In this document: piece by piece, positions 34,371 to 42,781 of the stretch
Layout of the letters: the number at the start of each line of letters is the position of its first letter
How positions within the stretch are numbered: position 1 is the first letter of the stretch
Assembly: GCF_015461845.1 (NCBI RefSeq)
Contig: NZ_JACOPW010000002.1
Coordinates: forward strand, 992,001-1,056,000
Length of the DNA stretch: 64,000 nucleotides
From: Pseudomonas mucoides
GTDB lineage: Bacteria; Pseudomonadota; Gammaproteobacteria; Pseudomonadales; Pseudomonadaceae
Direction of reading: 5' to 3'
Program-made: the position numbers and the translations under genes
Notes under the pieces: model-generated
Told to the model about the DNA's origin: nothing
Seen by the model: the letters and a program-made list of their open reading frames with translations, nothing else
Databases searched by the model: none

Positions 34371-34799
34371 TCACTTGACCGGTTTACGCCGAGCGGCCGC
34401 CCGCGACAGGTTGAGCGCCACGGCGGATTTGATCAGTGCCTTCAACGCCTTTTCATCGAGCTTTTCGCCCTCATGCACATCAATGGCACGTCGGGTATTG
34501 CCTTCCAGGCTGGCATTGAACAGCCCTGCCGGATCCTCCAGCGAGGCGCCTTGGGCGAAGGTCATTTTGACCACGCTTTTGTAGGTCTCCCCGGTGCACA
34601 GGATCCCGGCGTGAGACCAGACCGGCACGCCCCGCCACTTCCATTCCTCGACCACCTCGGGATCGGCCTGACGGATCAACGTTCGAATGTGACAGAGCAT
34701 CTCGCCCCGCCAATCGCCCAGTTCCTTGATTCTGTCGTCTATCAACGCCGAGGCGTCCTGCATCACGGCAGCCTGTGCAACGGGCTCGTCCTTCTTCAT
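34371..34799 (-). CDS. DUF1801-type (YdhG-like) protein
   Basis: A 142-residue protein with the YdhG/DUF1801 fold: ELGDWRGEMLCHIRTLIRQADPEVVEEWKWRGVPVWSHAGI, then YKSVVKMTFAQGASLEDPAGLFN. Family members share the iron-chaperone-like YdhG fold, but no reaction is established. The ATG at 34799 has AGGTGA seven bases upstream. The 277 bases between it and the amidase gene show nothing further. Confidence 0.8.
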   Translation of the reverse strand: MKKDEPVAQAAVMQDASALIDDRIKELGDWRGEMLCHIRTLIRQADPEVVEEWKWRGVPVWSHAGILCTGETYKSVVKMTFAQGASLEDPAGLFNASLEGNTRRAIDVHEGEKLDEKALKALIKSAVALNLSRAAARRKPVK

Positions 34800-35077
34800 A
34801 CAGTGATCACCTGCTTCATGATGGTTTTGACCCGCCTCATGATAGTTGTCGCTCGCCCACCGCTCGAGCGTCACTGACTGACGGCGCCCCCGTCCGGCAC
34901 GATCTGCGCACAGCGTTTCCTCTGCCACCGGCTTAATGCCAAAATGCAACGCTCAGGTCACCCGTCCAGCCCCTGCCCCGCGTCATGCAGTGCAACGAGA
35001 ATCGATATGAACCCCCATTTTCAGATAAGTGATGCCCCTGAATCCCACGTCTCCCATCAGCCGCCGGCGGTCACAGC

Positions 35078-36790
35078 ATGATTGAAGTCACTGAGGTTTC
35101 CATTGCGCAACTGCGTGCTGCGCTTGAATCCGGCCAGACCACGGCGGTCGAGTTGGTAGAGGCTTATCTCGCCAGGATCGATGCCTACGACGGCGCCGAC
35201 ACCCCTACCGCCCTCAACGCGGTGGTGGTTCGCAACCCCGACGCGCTCAAGGAAGCGCAAGCGTCGGATGCCCGTCGGGCCAAAGGCGAAACGCTGGGCC
35301 CGCTCGACGGCATCCCCTACACGGCCAAGGACAGCTATCTGGTGAAGGGGCTGACCGCCGCCTCCGGAAGCCCGGCCTTCGCCAATCTGATTGCCTATCG
35401 CGATGCGTTCACCATCGAACGCCTGCGCGGTGCCGGTGCCATCTGCCTGGGCAAGACCAACATGCCGCCCATGGCCAACGGCGGTATGCAGCGCGGAGTC
35501 TATGGTCGTGCCGAGAGCCCGTACAACGCGGACTACCTTACCGCGCCTTTCGCTTCGGGTTCGTCGAACGGTGCCGGCACCGCAACTGCTGCCAGTTTCG
35601 CCGCGTTCGGCCTTGCGGAAGAAACCTGGTCGAGTGGGCGCGGCCCAGCATCGAACAATGGCTTGTGCGCCTACACGCCCTCGCGCGGGGTGATTTCGGT
35701 GCGCGGTAACTGGCCGCTGACACCGACCATGGACGTGGTCGTGCCGTTCGCCCGGACCATGGCGGACCTGCTTGAGGTGCTCGACATTGTCGTGGCCGAA
35801 GACCCGGACACCCGCGGCGATCTGTGGCGGATGCAACCCTGGGTGCCGATTCCCAGTGTCTCCTCGGTGCGCCCCGCTTCCTATCATGACCTGGCCGCAC
35901 AACCTGAGGCTCTCGCCGGCAAGCGTTTCGGCGTGCCGCGCATGTACATCAACAAAGATCTTGAAGCCGGCACCAGCGAGGCGCCGGGTATCGGCGGGCC
36001 GACCGGGCAGCGCATCAACACCCGCGCCTCGGTAATCGGTCTATGGGAAGCGGCTCGCAAGGCCCTCGAAGCCGCCGGCGCTGAAGTCGTCGAAGTCGAT
36101 TTCCCGCTGGTCTCCAACTGCGAAGGCGACCGTCCGGGGGCACCGACCGTGTTCAATCGCGGCATCGTCTCCAAGGAGTTCCTGCACCACGAATTGTGGG
36201 ACCTGACGGCCTGGGCGTTCGATGATTTCCTTCAGGCCAATGGCGATCCCAAACTGAATCGCCTGGTTGACGTCGACGGGCCGCTGATTTTCCCCCACGA
36301 CCCCGGCACGCTGCCCAACCGCGAGGGCGATCTGGCGGCCGGCATGGACGAATATGTGCGGATGGCTGAACGCGGCATTACGCCGTGGAACGAGATCACC
36401 ACCGTGCCTGATGGCTTGCGCGGGCTTGAACACACGCGGCGTATCGATCTTGAGCAATGGATGGATCGCTTGGGACTGGACGCGGTGCTGTTCCCGACCG
36501 TCGCCGACGTGGGCCCGGCGAACGCCGATGTCGATCCTGCGTCTGCGGACATTGCGTGGAGCAATGGCATTTGGGTCGCCAACGGCAACCTCGCCATCCG
36601 CCACCTCGGCGTTCCGACGGTCACGGTGCCGATGGGCGTGATGCCGGACATCGGCATGCCTGTCGGGCTGACGTTCGCCGGTCGCGCCTATGACGATTCG
36701 TCGCTGCTGCGCTTGGCGTCGGCGTTTGAAGCCACCGGGAGCAAACGCTTGATCCCGCCGCGCACCCCGCCGCTGCCAACCCAGCCGTAA
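35078..36790 (+). CDS. amidase-signature family hydrolase
   Basis: The 570-residue protein has the amidase Ser-cisSer-Lys set: Lys in GIPYTAKDSYLVKG, cis-Ser in ASGSSNGAGTA, and the nucleophile in ETWSSGRGPAS, a divergent form of the usual TGGS-R-PA motif. GAICLGKTNMPPMA is also typical. The changed Gly-Gly-Ser motif suggests an unusual substrate or altered activity. It starts at ATG 35078 and is convergent with the RidA-family gene. Substrate unknown. Confidence 0.87.
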   Translation: MIEVTEVSIAQLRAALESGQTTAVELVEAYLARIDAYDGADTPTALNAVVVRNPDALKEAQASDARRAKGETLGPLDGIPYTAKDSYLVKGLTAASGSPAFANLIAYRDAFTIERLRGAGAICLGKTNMPPMANGGMQRGVYGRAESPYNADYLTAPFASGSSNGAGTATAASFAAFGLAEETWSSGRGPASNNGLCAYTPSRGVISVRGNWPLTPTMDVVVPFARTMADLLEVLDIVVAEDPDTRGDLWRMQPWVPIPSVSSVRPASYHDLAAQPEALAGKRFGVPRMYINKDLEAGTSEAPGIGGPTGQRINTRASVIGLWEAARKALEAAGAEVVEVDFPLVSNCEGDRPGAPTVFNRGIVSKEFLHHELWDLTAWAFDDFLQANGDPKLNRLVDVDGPLIFPHDPGTLPNREGDLAAGMDEYVRMAERGITPWNEITTVPDGLRGLEHTRRIDLEQWMDRLGLDAVLFPTVADVGPANADVDPASADIAWSNGIWVANGNLAIRHLGVPTVTVPMGVMPDIGMPVGLTFAGRAYDDSSLLRLASAFEATGSKRLIPPRTPPLPTQP

Positions 36791-36792
36791 AC

Positions 36793-36835
36793 ATTGAGCG
36801 GGATTGGTGCGCTACAGGCTCCAATCCCGCTCAAT
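36793..36835. terminator. hairpin between convergent amidase and RidA-family genes
   Basis: ATTGAGCGGGATTGG and CCAATCCCGCTCAAT form a perfect 15-base-pair stem. The loop is GTGCGCTACAGGC or similar. It could end transcription from both sides. Confidence 0.7.
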
Positions 36836-36838
36836 AAT

Positions 36839-37219
36839 TCAGCCCTTGGCCGCCATTGCGGTGACTTCCACACGCATGCCTTCGACCGCCAAAGCGGCCA
36901 CGCCCACAGCGGCGCGAACCGGCCACGGCTTGGCGAAGAAACGCTTGTAGACCTCGTTGAACGCGGCGCGATCAGCCATGTCGGTGAGGTAGATGGTCAG
37001 GTGCAACACCCGATCCATCGAACTGCCAGCCCCTTCCAGTGCTGACTTGAGCGCTTGCAGCGTGCATTCGCTCTGCTCGACGATGTCACCCAGTTCCAGA
37101 CTGCCGTCGGCGCGGGTAGGGATCTGAGTGGAGACCAGCAGCCCACCAAAACCGGCAACGTCGGAGGAGATGGAGTCCTGGTCTGGATCAGGGATGAACG
37201 TGATGTCTTGGTTAGCCAT
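36839..37219 (-). CDS. RidA (YjgF/YER057c/UK114)-family protein
   Basis: A 126-residue RidA-family member. Family motifs include GLLVSTQIPTRADGSL, CTLQALKSALEGAGSSMDRVLHLTIYLTDM, and AFNEVYKRFFAKPWPVRAAVGVAAL, the last with the Arg that contacts the imine carboxylate in active RidA. RidA hydrolyses reactive enamine/imine intermediates from PLP enzymes. Its neighbours do not include an obvious PLP enzyme on this strand. Confidence 0.88.
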   Translation of the reverse strand: MANQDITFIPDPDQDSISSDVAGFGGLLVSTQIPTRADGSLELGDIVEQSECTLQALKSALEGAGSSMDRVLHLTIYLTDMADRAAFNEVYKRFFAKPWPVRAAVGVAALAVEGMRVEVTAMAAKG

Positions 37220-37286
37220 GAGGATCTCGCGCTTGAGGTGAAAAGGGGCTGTTGCGTATCAGCCGCGCAGTTTACATCCATCTCAT

Positions 37287-37505
37287 TTAATCGGGGCGCA
37301 GCAACCCGGAAGGAACCACCGTTTCGATCAGCCCGGTCGTCACGTCGTACACCAGCCCCGTCACCGTGAAACCACCCGGCAGGTTCGGATTGGCCTTCAG
37401 TGCCGCCACGTCAACTGCCACCGCTTTATAAGGGTCATCGATTTCAAGCGCCGCCAACTTGTCTGTCTCGACGCCCATGTGTCTGGCCATCGTCTCAAAC
37501 AGCGC
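37287..37505 (-). pseudogene. beta-carbonic anhydrase, C-terminal remnant
   Basis: About 73 codons resemble the end of a carbonic anhydrase (MARHMGVETDKLAALEIDDP, then GFTVTGLVYDVTTGLIETVV). The zinc-binding N-terminal two thirds is absent. Upstream of about 37505 the frame simply reads through the antisense of the DyP remnant, so the gene is broken there. The assignment rests on the short tail only. Confidence 0.6.
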
Positions 37506-37515
37506 CGCGTTCACA

Positions 37516-37791
37516 CAGTGCCTTGACCACGATACCAAGGGCGGCGAAGAAGTGAAGATCCTGCGCGACAATATGCCCTTTGGCAGTCCGGGTGCGGGCG
37601 AGTTTGGCACGTACTTCATCGGCTACGCCCGTTCGCCCGATCCCCTTGAACAGATGCTGGAGAACATGATTGTCGGCCGACCACCGGGCAATTATGTCCG
37701 CTTGCTGGATTTGCGCACTGCCTTCACTGGCGGCTTGTTTTTCATCCCTTCGGCAGACTTGCTGGAACAACTGGCGGACCTCAAGCCCTGA
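37516..37791 (+). pseudogene. DyP-type peroxidase, C-terminal remnant
   Basis: About 91 codons match the end of a B-type DyP peroxidase (GEEVKILRDNMPFGSPGAGE, then FGTYFIGYARSPDPLEQML and TGGLFFIPSADLLEQL). The first 200 or so residues, including the haem-binding His and catalytic Asp, are missing. The remnant begins about ten bases from the carbonic anhydrase remnant. Confidence 0.78.
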
Positions 37792-37798
37792 GCCGCGG

Positions 37799-37826
37799 GC
37801 GCAGCCTTCATGAGTGACGGCTGCGC
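37799..37826. terminator. hairpin after the DyP remnant
   Basis: GCGCAGCC and GGCTGCGC form a perfect eight-base-pair stem with a 12-base loop. It lies between the convergent DyP remnant and deacylase gene. Confidence 0.6.
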
Positions 37827-37830
37827 TCTG

Positions 37831-38847
37831 CTAGTTCGGATCGAGCAACCCGCCGCTCCAGTTGCGCGATACCCGGCTGCCGGTGAATTTCGCCACCACC
37901 ATGCCCTGCGGCACCAGCCGATCGCGATAGCGAGTGACCATGCGCCCCGATTGCTCGGCGACCAAAACCATCTCGGACGATGGATCGCCCGGCCGCCGCA
38001 GAATCCGCGCAAAGCGCTGCCCTTCTTCGACGAAATCGCCCAGTTCTTTTTCAAAGATCAACACGCCGGGCTGCGGCGCCAGAATGGTTTCCATGTGGCC
38101 CATTTCCATCGCCTCGACGGGCCAGTCAGCGGGTGCCTGCGCCTCATCGATGACCCCGCAGCCGCAGAGCCAGACGTACAACCCTTCGGCGTCCTGCTCG
38201 GCAAACCGGTCGCTGACGTCGCCTTGCCCGCGCAACTCCAGTGTCGCCGCCATGCGCTGGTCGGTGACGCCGTCGCGCAGCCATGGCGCAATGAGGGTCT
38301 CTTCGAAAGAGCCATCGCCGCCGTCATCCCAGATGATCGCCACGTCCATTTTCATCGCGGCGGCCAATTCACGACCACGGGGCCAGAAACGGCGGTGGAC
38401 GTAGAGGTAGGGCATTGCTTCGTCATCGGTGTGCAGGTCGAGCATCACGTCCGCCGGGGCCGCGAGCTGCACCAGTTTTTTTTGCCATTCCTGGACGTTG
38501 GTCGAGGGTTGGGCCATGGCGGCCGACTGGTCGAACCCGCGGTTGAAGTTATGCCCGGTAGCCTCATGAAAGCGACCGAGAAGGCGTCCTTGGCGAAACT
38601 GCCCGATGCCCAGCGGATTGGCTTGCGGCACCACCGTCACGCGGCCGTTGAGCCGCCCCTGGGCCTGGGCGACCTCAAGCTTCTGCATCAGCAGATGCAA
38701 CACCAGCATCCCGGCGATTTCATCCGCATGCACCCCGGCCTGGAGGTGCACGGTCGGGCCGCTGCCATTGCCGTCGTAGCGCCACGCGCCGACCTGCACC
38801 GAGTCACCGTTGTTGTTGCGAACACTGAACGAAACATCCTGCGCCAT
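37831..38847 (-). CDS. succinylglutamate desuccinylase/aspartoacylase-family deacylase
   Basis: A 338-residue zinc-dependent deacylase of the COG3608 group. The metal and catalytic residues are visible in LQAGVHADEIAGM (His, Glu) and VMLDLHTDDEAMPY (His). NPLGIGQFRQGRLLGRF and HNFNRGFD are further family motifs. A C-terminal beta domain (PGVLIFEKELGDFVEEGQRF) is typical. Relatives remove acyl groups from amino acids, for example N-acetyl-diaminobutyrate in ectoine breakdown. The ATG at 38847 has GGAGGA seven bases upstream. It is divergent from the TetR gene across a perfect palindrome. Confidence 0.86.
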   Translation of the reverse strand: MAQDVSFSVRNNNGDSVQVGAWRYDGNGSGPTVHLQAGVHADEIAGMLVLHLLMQKLEVAQAQGRLNGRVTVVPQANPLGIGQFRQGRLLGRFHEATGHNFNRGFDQSAAMAQPSTNVQEWQKKLVQLAAPADVMLDLHTDDEAMPYLYVHRRFWPRGRELAAAMKMDVAIIWDDGGDGSFEETLIAPWLRDGVTDQRMAATLELRGQGDVSDRFAEQDAEGLYVWLCGCGVIDEAQAPADWPVEAMEMGHMETILAPQPGVLIFEKELGDFVEEGQRFARILRRPGDPSSEMVLVAEQSGRMVTRYRDRLVPQGMVVAKFTGSRVSRNWSGGLLDPN

Positions 38848-38909
38848 CTGCTTGTCCTCCCGCGTCACGAACGTTAAAAACCGACACGTTGCCAAGGCCG
38901 AACTGGAGA

Positions 38910-38925
38910 TTGAACGCACGTTCAA
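38910..38925. promoter_or_regulatory. candidate TetR/BetI-type operator
   Basis: TTGAACGCACGTTCAA is a perfect inverted repeat of seven bases with a two-base centre. It lies between the divergent deacylase and TetR genes, like BetI-type operators built on GAACGTTC. Confidence 0.75.
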
Positions 38926-38964
38926 CTAAGCTCGCCAACCAGGCAACACACCCAAGGAATCCTT

Positions 38965-39600
38965 GTGACAGTCCCTTCCACAAAAAACCGCCGCGCTGAA
39001 CCGGACGAGCGTCGCGAAATGCTGGTGGCCGCCACCCTGCGCTGCCTGGTGCGCGACGGTCACGCCGGCATTTCCGTGCGCCGCATCGCCACCGAGGCCG
39101 GGGTGTCCGTGGGGTTGCTCAATCACCATTTCGGCAGCATCGATGCGTTGATTGCCGACACCTATCAAAAGATCGCCAGCGAGCTGACCACCGCCCTGCT
39201 CCAGGAGATCCAGCAGGCCGGCACGCCCGCGCAGAAGATGGACGCGTTCCTCACCGGTTCCTTCTCGCCTCGGGTCATGGACCCGCAATTACTTGGGGTC
39301 TGGGTGGTGTTCTGGAGCCTGATCCGGCACTCAGAACACGTCAGCCAATCCCACGAAAAAAGCTACCGTGCCTACCTCGACCTGCTCCGCCAACTGCTGG
39401 ATGACATGGCGGCCAGCGAAGGTTTCGTGATCCACGACACGCGCCTGGCTGCCATCGGTTTATCGGCGATGCTCGATGGTCTCTGGATCGAGTGGTGCCT
39501 GAACCCCGAAACCTTCAGCCCCGCCAACGGCCTCCACATCTGTCGCTGCTGGATAAAGGGGCTGCGACACGGAGCATTCAGCACCGACGACGTCCTGTGA
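38965..39600 (+). CDS. TetR-family regulator, BetI-like
   Basis: The 211-residue protein has a TetR DNA-binding domain at about residues 15-60 (ISVRRIATEAGVSVGLLNHHFGSIDAL), and a BetI-like C-terminal domain (LLGVWVVFWS, AMLDGLWIEWCLNPETFSP). The start is GTG 38965, with AAGGA six bases upstream. It likely represses itself and the deacylase through the palindrome at 38910. Its 3' end overlaps the convergent EamA-type gene by 141 bases, which is unusually long. Confidence 0.88.
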   Translation: MTVPSTKNRRAEPDERREMLVAATLRCLVRDGHAGISVRRIATEAGVSVGLLNHHFGSIDALIADTYQKIASELTTALLQEIQQAGTPAQKMDAFLTGSFSPRVMDPQLLGVWVVFWSLIRHSEHVSQSHEKSYRAYLDLLRQLLDDMAASEGFVIHDTRLAAIGLSAMLDGLWIEWCLNPETFSPANGLHICRCWIKGLRHGAFSTDDVL

Positions 39601-40467
39601 GGGGTGACGGCCGAAGATCATCGCCAGGGTGCCGCTGACGGCGATCAGCCCGGCACCGACCATCAGCGACACGTCCATCAGCGTGCCCCAGATCAGGCTC
39701 GACAAGAGGAACGCCCAGATCAGCCCGGTGTATTCGAACGGTGCGAGCAACGTGGCCGTGGCCCGCTGAAAACTGGCAAACAGCAGAAACTGGCCGATGC
39801 CGCCGACCAGCCCGGCGCCGAGCATCCCGAGCCACGCGGGGGTGGGTGCGGGTGTGTAGGTCCAGGGCAACGCCACTGCCATGCAAATCACAAACACCAC
39901 GTTGGTGATCAACATCTGTTCGAGCACGGACGTCTGCTCATCCACCTGGCGCAACTGGATGTAGGTGAACGCCCAGCACATCGCCGCCAACAACGTCAGC
40001 ACCACCGGCACCGGATCAACCAGGTTGCTCGGGCGGCAGGCGATGATCACACCAACAAAACCGATGATCAGGCTAAGCCACTGCCAGCCGCTGGCGCGCT
40101 CCTTGAGAATCACCGCCGCCAGCACCGTAACCATGATTGGTGCGGAAAAATACAGCGTGGTCATTTCCGCCAGGGTCAGGTCCCGGGCCGCCGTGTAATA
40201 CAGCACCCAGGCAACAATCGACAACAACCCGCGCACCACCAGCAAGCGTCGGCTCGGCGAGCGCCAGGCGCGCTGGACCAAACGCAAATGCCCGGCCAGC
40301 AGACAGGCCAGGACCACCACAAGGGCGCGCCAGAACAGAATGCTGACCACCGAATAATCCGCCACCAGCCACTTGATGGCGGCGTCCTGCAGGGCCAGGA
40401 ACGTATAACCCAAGGTGCACAGGCCAATGCCTTGCAACGACCGGTCAACCATCCTTGGCGTACTCAT
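39460..40467 (-). CDS. EamA/DMT-family membrane transporter
   Basis: A 335-residue protein with ten predicted helices in two EamA repeats (for example YTFLALQDAAIKWL and ILKERASGWQWLSLIIGFVG). About 290 residues are usual; the last 47 codons, polar and acidic, lie antisense to the TetR 3' end and look like read-through past the normal end. The start overlaps the stop of the upstream permease by one base (TAATG), so it belongs to the ABC transporter operon and may export a related amino acid or product. Confidence 0.85.
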   Translation of the reverse strand: MSTPRMVDRSLQGIGLCTLGYTFLALQDAAIKWLVADYSVVSILFWRALVVVLACLLAGHLRLVQRAWRSPSRRLLVVRGLLSIVAWVLYYTAARDLTLAEMTTLYFSAPIMVTVLAAVILKERASGWQWLSLIIGFVGVIIACRPSNLVDPVPVVLTLLAAMCWAFTYIQLRQVDEQTSVLEQMLITNVVFVICMAVALPWTYTPAPTPAWLGMLGAGLVGGIGQFLLFASFQRATATLLAPFEYTGLIWAFLLSSLIWGTLMDVSLMVGAGLIAVSGTLAMIFGRHPSQDVVGAECSVSQPLYPAATDVEAVGGAEGFGVQAPLDPETIEHRR

Positions 40468-41174
40468 TACACCGACCTGCGCACGGGTGTCCCGCGCCGT
40501 TCGGCAAAGGCAAACAGCGCTTCGATCATGAACGTCAGGCAGACATACACGCCGGCCACCAACAGCAACGGTTGATAGACTTGCAGCGTTTGCGCCCGCA
40601 CCACGTTGGCGGCGCCCAACAGATCGACAATCGCAATGGTCGAGGCCAGTGCGGTGGACTTCAGCAGCATCACGGTCTCCCCGGCCAGGGTCGGCAACAG
40701 CAGACGCAACGCCCTGGGCAAACGCACCCGCAGCAACGACTGGCGCGGGGTCATGCCAAACGCCGACGCCGCTTCCATTTCCCCTTTGGGCACCGCCAGC
40801 AACCCGCCGCGAATCACTTCGCCGACATAGGCCCCTACCGACACCACCAAGGCAAACACGATGTACCAGTAACCGTCGCGCAGGTATGGCCAGAGGAAGC
40901 TGCCGCGGATCAACGGGAACTGCGCAAACAGGCTGCCGAGGCCGTAGTAGAAGATGTAGATCTGGATCAGCAACGGCGTACCGCGCGTCACGCTGGTATA
41001 GAACAGGCTGACCTTGGCGATCACTTTGTTTTTCGAGATCCGGGCCAGCGCCACCAGCACTGCGAGCGCATAACCGAACACGCTGGAAATCAACAAAATG
41101 GTGATGGTCGTTTGCAGCCCCCGGCCCAACAGCGCCGCGTATTCAACTATCCACGCTGGAATCATTTCATTCAC
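40467..41174 (-). CDS. amino-acid ABC transporter permease (HisM/ArtM-like)
   Basis: A 235-residue permease with five predicted helices. The EAA-like loop is AASAFGMTPRQSLLRVRLPRAL, and TRGTPLLIQIYIFYYG is the usual polar amino-acid permease motif. It overlaps the second permease by four bases at its start and the DMT gene by one base at its stop. It forms a heterodimeric channel with the product of 41171-41884. Confidence 0.9.
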   Translation of the reverse strand: MNEMIPAWIVEYAALLGRGLQTTITILLISSVFGYALAVLVALARISKNKVIAKVSLFYTSVTRGTPLLIQIYIFYYGLGSLFAQFPLIRGSFLWPYLRDGYWYIVFALVVSVGAYVGEVIRGGLLAVPKGEMEAASAFGMTPRQSLLRVRLPRALRLLLPTLAGETVMLLKSTALASTIAIVDLLGAANVVRAQTLQVYQPLLLVAGVYVCLTFMIEALFAFAERRGTPVRRSV

Positions 41175-41884
41175 TCAGCCAAAGGCATCCAGCGACGGAT
41201 GCGTCGCTCAAGCCGTCCCGACAGGTAGTTGGACACCAGCGTCACGGCGTAATACATCGCCGCGGCGGTGAGGTAGAACAACAGGTAGTGACGCGTCGAG
41301 CCCGCGCCTTGCTTGGCGGTGTACAGCAACTCGTTGGTGCCGACCACGCTGATCAATGCGCTGTCCTTGATCAGGTTGATCCACAGGTTGGCCATCCCGG
41401 CCATGGCGTAAGGCGCCATGATCGGCAGCGTGACCCGTCGGAACAGGCCGAAGCCGCTCAAGCCGAACGCTTTGCCTGCCTCGATCTGACCGAACGGAAT
41501 GGCCTGGATCGCCGCCCGGAAAATCTCCGAGGCGTACGCGCCCTGCACCAGCCCCAGCACCACAATCGCCGCCAGCGGACCGCTGACATTCACCGTGTCG
41601 TAGCCCATCTGCGCCATCAGCGAATTGAGCAGCATCGAACCGACGTAGTACAGCAGCAGGATCAGCAACAACTCCGGAACCGCACGGAATAACGTGGTGT
41701 AACTGCGCATCAGTGCCGCGATCGGTTTCGGCGCGCCCAGCTTGAGGCAAGCCACCACCAGCCCGATCAGGAGCCCGAGCACAAACGCCCCGGCGGAAAT
41801 CTGCAGGGTCATCCAGAGCCCTTTCAACAGCGCACTGCCCCATCCTTGTTCGCTGAAATTGATCAAATCGAACATTGCCGGCAT
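41171..41884 (-). CDS. amino-acid ABC transporter permease (HisQ/ArtQ-like)
   Basis: A 237-residue permease with the family motif RAVPELLLILLLYYVG and the EAA-like loop EAGKAFGLSGFGLFRRVTLPIM, which contacts the ATPase. It pairs with the product of 40467-41174. A palindromic REP-like hairpin separates it from the upstream binding-protein gene, which may keep the binding protein in excess over the permeases. Confidence 0.9.
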   Translation of the reverse strand: MPAMFDLINFSEQGWGSALLKGLWMTLQISAGAFVLGLLIGLVVACLKLGAPKPIAALMRSYTTLFRAVPELLLILLLYYVGSMLLNSLMAQMGYDTVNVSGPLAAIVVLGLVQGAYASEIFRAAIQAIPFGQIEAGKAFGLSGFGLFRRVTLPIMAPYAMAGMANLWINLIKDSALISVVGTNELLYTAKQGAGSTRHYLLFYLTAAAMYYAVTLVSNYLSGRLERRIRRWMPLAE

Positions 41885-41915
41885 TTCACTCTCCCGTTAA
41901 AGCACCACCGGACCT

Positions 41916-41944
41916 TGTGGGCGCGAGCTTGCTCGCGCCCACAG
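41916..41944. repeat. single REP-like palindrome inside the ABC operon
   Basis: TGTGGGCGCGAGC and GCTCGCGCCCACA form a perfect 13-base-pair stem with a tiny loop, between the binding-protein and permease genes. It resembles hairpins that stabilise or attenuate messages in such operons. Confidence 0.8.
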
Positions 41945-41971
41945 GGTTTTGCATCGGCCACAGGATCTCTA

Positions 41972-42754
41972 TCAGAACGCCGGTTTCACGCTGGTGCCGA
42001 AGTAGTGTTGGGACAGGTCGTCATAGTCCTTGCTCGCCAGCAAGGTCTTGATCGCCGTGTCGAGTTTGGCCTTGAGCTCGGTGTCGTCCTTGCGCAAACC
42101 GGCGCCCACGCCTTTGCCAAAAATCGGGTCGTAAGGCACTGCGCCGAGGTAGGCCAGGTCCTTGGCATCCGGGGTCTGGACGAAGGCCGCCATGGCCGTG
42201 CCGTCCGCCATCATCAGGTCGATACGACCGGCAATCAGGTCGGCGTTGGCCGAGTCCTGGGTGTCGTAATACTTCACGTCGGCAATTTTTTCGTAGTACG
42301 TCTTCAGGTAACTGGCGCTCACCGTGGAGTTCTGCACCCCAATGGTTTTGCCCTTCAGGTCATCCGGGTACTTCTTAACAGACGCGTCCTTCGGCCCGAC
42401 AATCGCGATCACCGAATCGTAGTAAGCCTTGCTGAAGGCGATCTGTTTTTCCCGTTCTTCAGTGACCGACATCGAGGAAAAAATCACGTCGATCTTCTTC
42501 GCCAGCAACGAAGGAATGATGCCGTCCCACGCCACTTCCTTGATTTCACACTCGGCTTTCATCTCGCTGCACAGCTTGTGGATCAGGTCGACTTCGAAGC
42601 CCTTCCACTCACCGTTGGCCTGTTTCTCGGTGTACGGCGGATAGGGTTCGGCCGCGACCGCGAACCTGATCGGTTGCGCCTGCGCCGCGCTCATGCCAGC
42701 CAGCAGCAAGCAGGCCGCGCCGGTAAACCAGTTTGCCAAACGTCGATTTCCCAT
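41972..42754 (-). CDS. periplasmic amino-acid-binding protein (lysine/arginine/ornithine type)
   Basis: The 260-residue product has a signal peptide (ANWFTGAACLLLAGMSAAQA) and the solute-binding family 3 landmarks: FAVAAEPYPPYTEKQANG, WKGFEVDLIHKLC, WDGIIPSLLAKKIDVIFSSM, KTIGVQNSTVSASYL and YFGTSVKPAF. The LAO/HisJ/ArtJ group binds basic amino acids; the true ligand is not certain. It lies between the fused aminotransferase-ATPase gene and the permeases, all on the minus strand. Confidence 0.9.
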   Translation of the reverse strand: MGNRRLANWFTGAACLLLAGMSAAQAQPIRFAVAAEPYPPYTEKQANGEWKGFEVDLIHKLCSEMKAECEIKEVAWDGIIPSLLAKKIDVIFSSMSVTEEREKQIAFSKAYYDSVIAIVGPKDASVKKYPDDLKGKTIGVQNSTVSASYLKTYYEKIADVKYYDTQDSANADLIAGRIDLMMADGTAMAAFVQTPDAKDLAYLGAVPYDPIFGKGVGAGLRKDDTELKAKLDTAIKTLLASKDYDDLSQHYFGTSVKPAF

Positions 42755-42781
42755 GATTTTTCCCCGTCTTTTTATGATGTT

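Noticed and set aside
39460..39600. The last 47 codons of the EamA-type gene as a real functional domain
   Set aside because: The region is antisense to the well-conserved end of the TetR protein and shows no membrane or domain signal, so it is more likely read-through.
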